From: Kribbella pratensis
Lineage (GTDB): Bacteria; Actinomycetota; Actinomycetes; Propionibacteriales; Kribbellaceae
Assembly: GCF_004365355.1 (NCBI RefSeq)
Contig: NZ_SODP01000002.1
Coordinates: forward strand, 275,531-339,530
DNA: 64,000 bases
Direction of reading: 5' to 3'
In this document: positions 34,922 to 41,740 of the stretch, piece after piece
Position numbering within the stretch: position 1 is the stretch's first letter
How the letters are laid out: each line of letters starts with the position of its first letter
Translations under genes and position numbers: made by a program
Notes under the pieces: generated by a model
What the model was told of the DNA's origin: nothing
The model's database searches: none
Seen by the model: the letters and a program-made list of their open reading frames with translations, nothing else

Positions 34922-35787
34922 GTCGCTGCAGCCCCAGGAGCCTATCCGCCCGGGCGGCGACGTCCTCCGCCGTCGTCAGGCCGGAGAGATGACGTCCGTA
35001 CCAATGCACAAGGCTGGTCGCCTCTCGCATCAGCTCCAGTTCCGGTAGCGAGTCCAGCTCGGCCCCGGTGAGCGGGAATCTGTCGAGGTAGCCACGTTGG
35101 AACGCCTCGCCCGCGGCGGTCGGATGCCCGAAGTCGTTGAAGAAGTACCTGCCGACGGCCAGGTCCATCGCCCGGTAACCCGGACCACAGGTCTCGAAGT
35201 CGAGAATCGCAGTCACCCGGTCGCCGACCATCAGAACATTGCTCGGCGCGAAGTCGCCGTGGATGATCTGCCGCGGCAGATCCGTCCGCGGCCGGACGCC
35301 GGTGAGAATCCGCGCGACCTCATCTCGGCAATCGGCGGGCAGCCCGTCGATCAGCGGACCGAGGCTCGGCACTAGCGGGTGGATCGCGGTCAGGTTGCCG
35401 TCCCACATCTGGCCCGGCGGCAGGTCGGCCGGATCCAGCCGACCGAGCACATCGTCGAGCTCAGCCAGCGCCGCGCCCGACGCGGCCGCGCGCCCGATAT
35501 CGCCCCGGACTGGGTGCTCCCCCGGGATCCGCCGACTCAGGCTCGCGCTCACCATCGAGCTCCCCGCGAACCACGGTCGACCCGTCATCGGCCGGCAGAG
35601 GGACCGGTACGGCGAAGGACAGTCCGCTCAGGGCGCGCAGTACGGCGTGCTCGTACGGCGCGACGGGATTGCGATGGATCCTCAGGACGAATTCGTCGCC
35701 GACGTAGTACCCGGCGTTGTTCGTCCCTGCGGTCAGCGTGCGTACGTCGTACCCCTGAAGTCCCCAGCGCCTCAGCAAGCCGTCCAC
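34911..35787 (-). pseudogene. Frameshifted APH-type phosphotransferase
   Basis: The N-terminal lobe starts at GTG 35787 (MDGLLRRWGLQGYDVRTLTA, FVLRIHRNPVAPYEHAVL). The C-terminal lobe, with Brenner motif QIIHGDFAPSNVL and metal-binding Asp in AILDFETCG, is in another frame up to the stop at 34911. The change of frame lies at about 35530-35590, where the expected join is ...STVVRG to ...SLSRRIPGEHP. A single-base indel explains it. The rest of the gene is undamaged, so the event is recent or a sequencing error. Its 3' end overlaps the MerR gene by about 11 bp. Confidence 0.75.
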
Positions 35788-35914
35788 CCTTACATCCTCC
35801 CTTAGCCGGAGTCAGGGATTCCTCGGGAAGTAGATAGGTAATCCTCCGCATGCGTGAACCGGTCCTCACGCGGGACCGTATAGCTACCAGAACAGACCAG
35901 GCAGGAGGACGGCG

Positions 35915-36025
35915 ATGCGCCAGATCCAGATCCGTCGGCGGCCGCGCAGTACGACGACACGCCGCCAGACCCAGACTCAGACCCTCGACCTCCGGACGCC
36001 GTCCGGCCGTCCACTGCCGTTCTGA
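35915..36025 (+). CDS. Possible 36-residue basic peptide
   Basis: A short frame directly after a strong ribosome binding site (AGGAGG, 6 bp before the ATG). The product is very basic (MRQIQIRRRPRSTTTRRQTQ, then a short hydrophobic end) without a signal peptide or membrane helix. It lies 33 bp upstream of the 73-residue gene at 36059 and could be a leader peptide or an independent small protein. Support is the ribosome site and position only. Confidence 0.4.
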   Translation: MRQIQIRRRPRSTTTRRQTQTQTLDLRTPSGRPLPF

Positions 36026-36058
36026 ACCCAGAGCTGAAACCCGAGAGCTGAACCCGCC

Positions 36059-36280
36059 ATGAAGCTTCGACTGCACGTCCACCACATCCGCTCCGGCGGG
36101 TGGTGTGCCGATATCGACGACGACAACGACCGTCAGCCCGACGACCCGTACTGGTGCGTCGACCAATGGCCCACGCTCGAGGCCGCGCTGAGCGCCGGCT
36201 GCTCCGAGCTGGCCAAGCTCGTCTCGATCGCAACACCCACGCGCCTGAGCGGGTACTACGAACCGGCTCTGGCCGCCTAG
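36059..36280 (+). CDS. Small acidic protein, family shared with 50948-51151
   Basis: A 73-residue protein with Trp/Asp-rich core GGWCADIDDDNDRQPDDPYW, followed by an amphipathic helix (LEAALSAGCSELAKL). The core and helix match the product of 50948-51151 (YADVDDQLNPQPDNPLWW, AALDAACARLAAL), so the two form a small paralogous family with pattern A-D-[IV]-D-D...Q-P-D-[DN]-P-x-W. No function is known to me. The ribosome binding site is weak; translation may depend on the peptide upstream. Confidence 0.7.
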   Translation: MKLRLHVHHIRSGGWCADIDDDNDRQPDDPYWCVDQWPTLEAALSAGCSELAKLVSIATPTRLSGYYEPALAA

Positions 36281-36335
36281 ATCCACGGGGAACTACGGGG
36301 CGAGGCCCGGCGAACCGCAGGGGGTTCTCCGGGCC

Positions 36336-36515
36336 TCACTGTGTCCGGGTGTGATGCGCCTGATCAGGCAGGTCGCCGAGGTCGGCGTCCCAGTCGTCCT
36401 CGTCGGGAAGGTTTGCTTCGTTGCGGCGGGCGATGCGGATGAAGGCGGCGATCAGCAGGACCGGGCCGAGGACCATCGCGGTCTCGGGGATGCCGCCCAT
36501 ATGCAGGGCGATCAT
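36336..36515 (-). CDS. Small membrane protein coupled to the 438-aa membrane protein
   Basis: A 59-residue protein: an N-terminal helix (ETAMVLGPVLLIAAFIRIAR) and an acidic tail (NLPDEDDWDADLGDLP) ending in a His-containing stretch. The ATG at 36515 overlaps the stop of the upstream gene (ATGA), so it is translated with it. A single membrane span with an acidic cytoplasmic tail suggests an accessory subunit. Confidence 0.7.
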   Translation of the reverse strand: MIALHMGGIPETAMVLGPVLLIAAFIRIARRNEANLPDEDDWDADLGDLPDQAHHTRTQ

Positions 36516-37828
36516 GATGCCGTCACCAGCGCGATGCCACCGGCGGTGAAGGCGACCATTGCCGCCAGCATCGGGTACTGCGCACGTCGCAACTGCCTGC
36601 GGCGGAACAGGTCGGCAGCGCGATCGTGCGCGGACACCACCCCGAGTACGTGTCCGAGCACGATCGCACCGATCTGGACCCCCGCGATGAAACCGGTGCT
36701 CAGGAACGCGTAGTCGATCCGCGTCCCGCTGGTCCCGAGCAGGTCCCATCCGCGCCCGAACGGGTCGGTCGCGAGCAGCCAGCCCTCCTGCCCCTGGAAC
36801 AGCGCGAACGAGAAGTAGTGCGCAACGGCGTACCCGATCGCGATCGGCACCAGTGAATGCGCGAACGCGCCGGGCAGTCCGGCTGCCCCGATCCCGCCGG
36901 GCCGTGTCTGCGCGGCTCCCGTCGTCCGGGCGGCCAGCAGGAAGAGGCCCGTGACGATCGCGACCGAGATGACGAGCCCGAGTGTGTAGACCACGAGGTG
37001 TTGCGGGCGGCTCAGCTCGCCGGTGCGCTGGGTCCACGCCGACCAGCGGGAGATGCCGTCGAAGGCCGTTGACCCGAGCAACAAACACAGCAGCCCGACG
37101 ATCCCCGGCCGCTGCGGCATCGTCGCCAGACCGGCCAACGGGTTACGCACCACCAACTGACCGTCGGCGGCCCGTCCGAGCGGGCTCAGCCGCGCGAGAA
37201 CTTCGGCGTACACCTCGAAGCTGTCGCCGGCGCTATACCAAACCGGACCATAAACGATGCCTGCAGCAACATTCACGATCGCGTAGACGGTCACGGCAAC
37301 GGCGACGACGAGCGGCTCGGAGCCGTCCGGGTATACCAACTCCAGCCAGAGGAAGCCCGCCAGTCCCGCCACGGCCGGCCAGTAGGCCACCCGGTCGGGC
37401 AGTTTCCGGTACGACGTACGCCGCACCAGGCGGGCGATCGTGCGCAACGGATTCGCGAACCGCCAGATCGGGCCGCAGAGCAGCGAGAGCGGGATGATGC
37501 CGACCCAGATCCACACGTACAGCCAGGTCGGCGCCGGGTTCCGCGACGGCTCGGGATCGCCGAACCACGCGGCGCCGAGCAGCAACCCGAGCGCCGTAAG
37601 CCCGGCAACCTTCAACACGACGCGAGTCGCACGGTTGTCGACGATCCGCGTCAGTACACCGAGCGGCCGCCCGCCGATCCGCTCGAACCGCGGCCGCGAC
37701 CAGAACGCCGCAAGCGCGGAGAACGAGACTGCGACCGCGGCGCCGGCGGAGTAGATCGCCAGCCACAGCGGCACCGGGAGGTCCTCTCGACCACCGATCC
37801 CGTGCAGCGGCAGCACCAACCCCAGCAC
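36512..37828 (-). CDS. Polytopic membrane protein, function unknown
   Basis: A 438-residue protein with about 10-11 helices. Intramembrane or interfacial His residues stand out in the C-terminal half: AHSLVPIAIGYAVAHYFSF, and GHVLGVVSAHDRA before a basic end, together with LFQGQEGWLLATDPFGRGWD. These could bind heme or metal. I have a vague memory of similar actinobacterial proteins being labelled fenitrothion hydrolase, which I cannot confirm. The GTG at 37828 has GGAGG 6 bp upstream. A site like the MerR operator lies 39-61 bp upstream of the start. Confidence 0.82.
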   Translation of the reverse strand: MLGLVLPLHGIGGREDLPVPLWLAIYSAGAAVAVSFSALAAFWSRPRFERIGGRPLGVLTRIVDNRATRVVLKVAGLTALGLLLGAAWFGDPEPSRNPAPTWLYVWIWVGIIPLSLLCGPIWRFANPLRTIARLVRRTSYRKLPDRVAYWPAVAGLAGFLWLELVYPDGSEPLVVAVAVTVYAIVNVAAGIVYGPVWYSAGDSFEVYAEVLARLSPLGRAADGQLVVRNPLAGLATMPQRPGIVGLLCLLLGSTAFDGISRWSAWTQRTGELSRPQHLVVYTLGLVISVAIVTGLFLLAARTTGAAQTRPGGIGAAGLPGAFAHSLVPIAIGYAVAHYFSFALFQGQEGWLLATDPFGRGWDLLGTSGTRIDYAFLSTGFIAGVQIGAIVLGHVLGVVSAHDRAADLFRRRQLRRAQYPMLAAMVAFTAGGIALVTAS

Positions 37829-37866
37829 GGGAGCCTCCGATCAGCCCGGATGATCTGACCGATCGA

Positions 37867-37889
37867 ATGTAACACGCTTGATGTCACAT
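37867..37889 (-). promoter_or_regulatory. Second copy of the MerR-type site
   Basis: ATGTAAC (37867-37873) and GTCACAT (37883-37889) are separated by 9 bp. The segment GCTTGATGTCACAT (37876-37889) matches 34131-34144 at 13 of 14 bases. It lies upstream of the 438-residue membrane protein gene and touches the stop of the monooxygenase gene, suggesting shared control by the MerR regulator. Confidence 0.55.
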
Positions 37890-39338
37890 AGCGAGAGTCT
37901 GATACTCGGCGGGATTGAAGCGCCTGGTCAGCCGACGGAACCGGAACGTGAACGACGGCCAGAGGGTTGTGTTGCGGCCCTCCGAGTCCAGGTACCAGCT
38001 GGTGCACCCGCCGCGGGTCCAGATCGTGTTCTGCATCGACGCGCGGACCCCGTCGACGAACGCGCGCTGCACCTCCCGCCGTACCTCGACCTCCCGCAAG
38101 CCCTGCGCATCCATCGTCTTCAGCGCATCGAGGATGTAGGCGATCTGTGACTCGATCATGAAGACCATCGAGCTGTGGCCCAGGCCGGTGTTCGGGCCGA
38201 TCAACATGAAGAAGTTCGGGAAACCGGCGATCGCCGTACCGAGGTGCGCCTCCATGCCGTCGGTCCAGGCCTCGCGCAGCGAGACGCCGTCGCGGCCGTG
38301 CACCATGTCCATCACCGGCAGGTCGGTCACCTTGAAGCCGGTGCCGTAGATGATCGTGTCGACCTCGTGCTTCACGCCGTCGTCCGTGATGATCCCGGTC
38401 GGAGTGACCTCGGCGATTCCGTCGGTGACCACCTCGACATTCGGCCGTGCGACCGCCGGGTAGTAGTCGTCGGAGATCAGCACACGCTTGCAGCCGAGGG
38501 TGAAGTCCGGCGTCAGCTTGGCGCGCAGCAGTGGGTCGCGGACCTGGTGGGCGAGATGCTTCTCGGCGACCTTCTGCGCCTGCTTCATGATCGCGGGCAG
38601 CTTGGCGAACCCGAGCACCATCGACTCGCGACCCCAGTAGATGCCGGCCCGAATCGCCTTCTGCACAAGGGGAAACCGCCGGTACAGCATCTTCTCGGCC
38701 GGCGTGATCTTGCGGTCAGGACGCGGCATCACCCACGGCGGCGTGCGCTGGAACAGGTGCAGTTCCTCCACCTCGGGCTGGATCGCCGGCACGAACTGGA
38801 TCGCCGACGCGCCGGTCCCGATCACCGCGACCTTGCGGCCGCTGAGGTTCAGGTCGTGGTTCCACCGGGCCGAGTGGAAGACCTCGCCTTCGAAGTCCTC
38901 GATCCCGGGCAGCTTCGGGTACGACGGTTCGGCGAGCGGACCCATCCCGGACAGCACGATGTCCGCGGTGAAGTCACCCGCCCCGGTCGTGACCCGCCAG
39001 CGGCCGTCCTCCCAGCTCGCCGACTCGACCGCGTGACCGAAGCGGATGTGCGGGCGGACGCCGAACGCATCGGTGACGTTGCGCAGATAGTCCTCGATCT
39101 CGGGCTGCGGCGAGAACGTCGATGACCAGTCGGGGTTCGGCGCGAACGAGAACGAGTACAGATGCGAGGGCACATCACAGCGGCAGCCCGGGTACGTGTT
39201 GTCGCGCCAGGTGCCGCCGACGTCGTCAGCACGCTCCAGCACGACGAAGTCGTCGTACCCGGCCTGCTTCAGCCGGACCGCCATCCCGATCCCGGCGAAC
39301 CCGGTGCCGATCACCACGATCCGATGCTGCTCAGTCAT
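37884..39338 (-). CDS. Flavin monooxygenase, Baeyer-Villiger type
   Basis: A 484-residue FAD/NADPH enzyme that inserts oxygen next to a ketone or oxidises a heteroatom. The FAD motif is VVIGTGFAGIGMA, followed by GGTWRDNTYPG (typical of BVMOs), the fingerprint FEGEVFHSARWN (F-x-G-x3-H-x3-W), and the NADPH motif VIGTGASAIQFVP. The C-terminal part has GPNTGLGHSSMVFM. A TetR gene is divergent with a palindromic operator between them. The substrate is unknown. Confidence 0.92.
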   Translation of the reverse strand: MTEQHRIVVIGTGFAGIGMAVRLKQAGYDDFVVLERADDVGGTWRDNTYPGCRCDVPSHLYSFSFAPNPDWSSTFSPQPEIEDYLRNVTDAFGVRPHIRFGHAVESASWEDGRWRVTTGAGDFTADIVLSGMGPLAEPSYPKLPGIEDFEGEVFHSARWNHDLNLSGRKVAVIGTGASAIQFVPAIQPEVEELHLFQRTPPWVMPRPDRKITPAEKMLYRRFPLVQKAIRAGIYWGRESMVLGFAKLPAIMKQAQKVAEKHLAHQVRDPLLRAKLTPDFTLGCKRVLISDDYYPAVARPNVEVVTDGIAEVTPTGIITDDGVKHEVDTIIYGTGFKVTDLPVMDMVHGRDGVSLREAWTDGMEAHLGTAIAGFPNFFMLIGPNTGLGHSSMVFMIESQIAYILDALKTMDAQGLREVEVRREVQRAFVDGVRASMQNTIWTRGGCTSWYLDSEGRNTTLWPSFTFRFRRLTRRFNPAEYQTLAM

Positions 39339-39360
39339 CCCTGGCCTCCCGCTCGGCTGG

Positions 39361-39388
39361 AACTTACTCCCAGTAAGTTACTCGGAGT
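39361..39388. promoter_or_regulatory. TetR operator between BVMO and TetR genes
   Basis: AACTTACT-CCC-AGTAAGTT (39361-39379) is a perfect 8-bp inverted repeat with a 3-bp centre, immediately followed by ACTCGGAGT, another palindrome (39380-39388). It lies in the 66-bp space between the divergent genes, as expected for a TetR-type repressor controlling both. Confidence 0.75.
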
Positions 39389-39404
39389 CAGTTAGACTGC
39401 GCAA

Positions 39405-40028
39405 GTGACCTCGACCACTGCCGCCCCGAAGCGACGGCGCGACCGGGCCGCCCGGGAGCGGGAGATCCTCGAGGCGGCCGAGCGGATCTTCGGCGAGCGC
39501 GGGTACCAGGGCACGTCGATGGACGACGTCGCCGCGCAGGTCGGCGTCTCGAAGCCGCTGATCTACCAGTACTACGGCTCGAAGGACGGACTCTTCCTCG
39601 CCTGCCTGGCCCGCCTCCGCGGTCAACTGCTGGACACGGTGTCCGATGCGGTGATGCAGGCGCCGGACGCGGAGGACGCGCTGTACGCCGGGTTCGTGGC
39701 GTGGTTCCAGTTCCTCGACGACCATCCGCAGGCGTGGTCGGTACTCGTGGACGAGGGCATGCTCAGCGCGGGGCCGGCCGCGGAAGCGACCGACGAAGTG
39801 CGCGCGGCCTTCATCGAGCTGATCGCCACGATGGTCCGGATGAACCTCCCAGCAGGCCGACCGGTCGACGAGGACGAGGTCCAGATCGTTGCCCAAAGCA
39901 TCTCAGGCGCCACCGAGCGGCTCGCCATCTGGCGCACCCGGTCCGCCACCCCACCCAGCCCCGAGAAGGTAGCCCGCACCCTCCAAGACCTCCTCTGGCA
40001 GGGCCTCCACACCCTCAAGTCCACCTAA
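39405..40028 (+). CDS. TetR-family transcriptional regulator
   Basis: A 207-residue repressor with a classical N-terminal domain (ILEAAERIFGERGYQGTSMD to GVSKPLIYQYYGSKDGLFLA) and a helical ligand domain. GTG start 17 bp after the operator. It should control the divergent monooxygenase. Its TAA overlaps the ATG of the acetyltransferase frame by one base (TAATG), so that gene was part of the same transcript. Confidence 0.92.
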   Translation: MTSTTAAPKRRRDRAAREREILEAAERIFGERGYQGTSMDDVAAQVGVSKPLIYQYYGSKDGLFLACLARLRGQLLDTVSDAVMQAPDAEDALYAGFVAWFQFLDDHPQAWSVLVDEGMLSAGPAAEATDEVRAAFIELIATMVRMNLPAGRPVDEDEVQIVAQSISGATERLAIWRTRSATPPSPEKVARTLQDLLWQGLHTLKST

Positions 40029-40917
40029 TGCACATCGAGTCCTACCCCGAGGCGGCCGTCCCCACCCCCCTCCGCCACCAACTCCACGCCCTACAAAACG
40101 AAGCCTGGCCAACCACCCCAGCACCCCAGCCCCTGCCCAGCCCCCAGAGCCGCCCTCGCCCGCCGCCTCGCCGGGTGCCTCGCCCGTCGCCTCGCCCGTC
40201 GCCTCGCCTGCCGCCTCGCCGGGTGAGTCGCGCGTCGCCTCGCCAGGTGGCTCGCCTGCTGCCTCGCCAGGTGCCTCGCCCGCTGCCTCGCCAGGCGCCT
40301 CGCCCGCTGCCTCGCCCGCTGCCTCGCCCGCTGCCTCGCCCGCTGCCTCGCCAGGCGCCTCGCCCGCTGCCTCGCCCGCTGCCTCGCCCGCTGCCTCGCC
40401 CGCTGCCTCGCCCGCTGCCTCGCCCGGTGCCTCGCCGGGTGGGTTGTCTTTCGACGCACTGGTCCACGACCCAGCGCTTGATCCGTTGTCGATGCTCCTC
40501 GTCGACGACGGCACCGTTGTGGCCGCTCTCGACATCCTCCACAAAACCGTCGACCACGCCGGCAACACCTTCCGCGTGGGCGGACTCAGCACCGTCGTCA
40601 CCCGGAAGGAGCTCCGCGGCCATGGCTACGGCCTCCGCCTCGTCACCGCCGCCCGAGCGGCAATGGCCGAGCTGGACCTGGCCCTCTTCACCTGCGACCG
40701 CCCGCTACAACCGTTCTACGAACGCGCCGGCTTCCGAGTCCTCCCCGGCACAACCCTCATCGGCGGCACCCCCGACGATCCGTTCCCCAGCGACCAACCA
40801 GGCTTCGACAAAGTCACCATGGCCGCCTTCTTCAGCGAGTCCGCCCGTCAGACTGCCGGCACCTTCGAGCACAGCCGAATCGCTCTCCACCCCGGCCCCA
40901 TCGACAAACTCTGGTAA
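40028..40917 (+). pseudogene. GNAT acetyltransferase interrupted by a repeat array and frameshift
   Basis: The first 30 residues (HIESYPEAAVPTPLRHQLHA, LQNEAWP) are in the frame of the ATG at 40028. The acetyltransferase body (HDPALDPLSMLLVDDGTVVA, STVVTRKELRGHGYGLRLV, FYERAGFRVLPGTTLIGGTP, ending IDKLW) is in another frame from about 40456 to 40917. Between them lies about 290 bp of 12-bp repeats that in the body frame would read Ala-Ser-Pro-Ala/Gly over and over. The array expanded inside the gene and one indel broke the frame. A shortened protein from TTG 40444 could still be made. Confidence 0.7.
40153..40440 (+). repeat. 12-bp tandem array inside the acetyltransferase gene
   Basis: About 24 copies of a 12-bp unit, most often GCCTCGCCCGCT with variants GCCTCGCCAGGC and GCCTCGCCGGGT. 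The 5' copies are more diverged than the 3' ones, suggesting growth from the 3' side. The period is a multiple of three, so copy-number change would keep the reading frame. Confidence 0.92.
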
Positions 40918-41005
40918 GCCGCCACGACCGCCCAGTCGTCCCGGTCCTCGTGTCCTCGGCGAGCGGGGTAGCGGCACTGCGTGTCCATCGCACCAGGCTC
41001 GAACC

Positions 41006-41685
41006 CCGTGCCCAGCCTGACCCGTGCCCGAGCCTGAGCCTGACCCGTGCCCGAGCCTGAGCCTGAGCCGGTGCCCGAGCCTGAGCCGGTGCCCGAGCCC
41101 GAGCCCGTGCCCGAGCCGTGCCCGAGCCTGAGCCGGTGCCCGAGCCGTGCCCGAGCCTGAGCCGGTGCCCGAGCCCGTGCCCGTGCCCGAGCCTGAGCCG
41201 GTGCCCGAGCCCGTGCCCGTGCCCGTGCCCGTGCCGTGCCCGAGCCTGAGCCGGTGCCCGTGCCCGTGCCCGTGCCCGAGCCTGAGCCGGTGCCCGAGCC
41301 CGTGCCCGTGCCCGTGCCCGTGCCGTGCCCGAGCCTGAGCCGGTGCCCGAGCCCGAGCCGTGCCCGAGCCTGAGCCGGTGCCCGAGCCCGAGCCCGTGCC
41401 CGTGCCCGAGCCGTGCCCGTGCCCGAGTCCGAGCGCCCGAGCCTGAGCCCGTGCCCGAGCCCGAGTCCGAGTGCCTGAGCCCCGTGCCCGAGTCCGAGTG
41501 CCCGAGCCCGAGCCGAGCCCCACAGCCCGAGCCCGAGCCTGAGCCCCGTGCCCGAGTCCGAGTGCCCGAGCCTGAGCCCGTGCCCGAGCCTGAGCCCGAG
41601 TGCCCGTGCCCGAGTCCGAGTGCCCGAGCCCGAGCCGAGCCCGAGCCCGAGCTCGAGCCGTGTTCGAGTCTGAGCTCGTGTCCGG
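41006..41685. repeat. About 680 bp of hexamer-based repeats
   Basis: The stretch is built almost only from GAGCCC, GTGCCC, GAGCCT and GAGCCG hexamers, arranged in higher-order 12-, 18- and longer units such as CCCGAGCCTGAGCCGGTG. Single-base losses (GTGCCGTGCCC) shift the frame several times, so neither Pro-Glu-Pro-Val on the plus strand nor Gly-Ser/Gly-Thr on the minus strand stays in one frame. I read it as non-coding satellite-like DNA between the acetyltransferase and HNH genes. The flanks 40918-41005 and 41686-41740 hold nothing else visible. Confidence 0.9.
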
Positions 41686-41740
41686 CCCGGTCGACCTGCT
41701 CGCCGGCGGCGTAGGCGCGGAGTACCACCCTCGGCAAGGA

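Noticed and set aside
37884..39338. Direct membership of the BVMO in the MerR regulon
   Set aside because: The MerR-like site touches its stop codon, not its promoter, and the gene has its own TetR regulator and operator.
40153..41685. CRISPR array
   Set aside because: Units are contiguous 12-bp and 6-bp repeats without unique spacers, and no cas genes are present.
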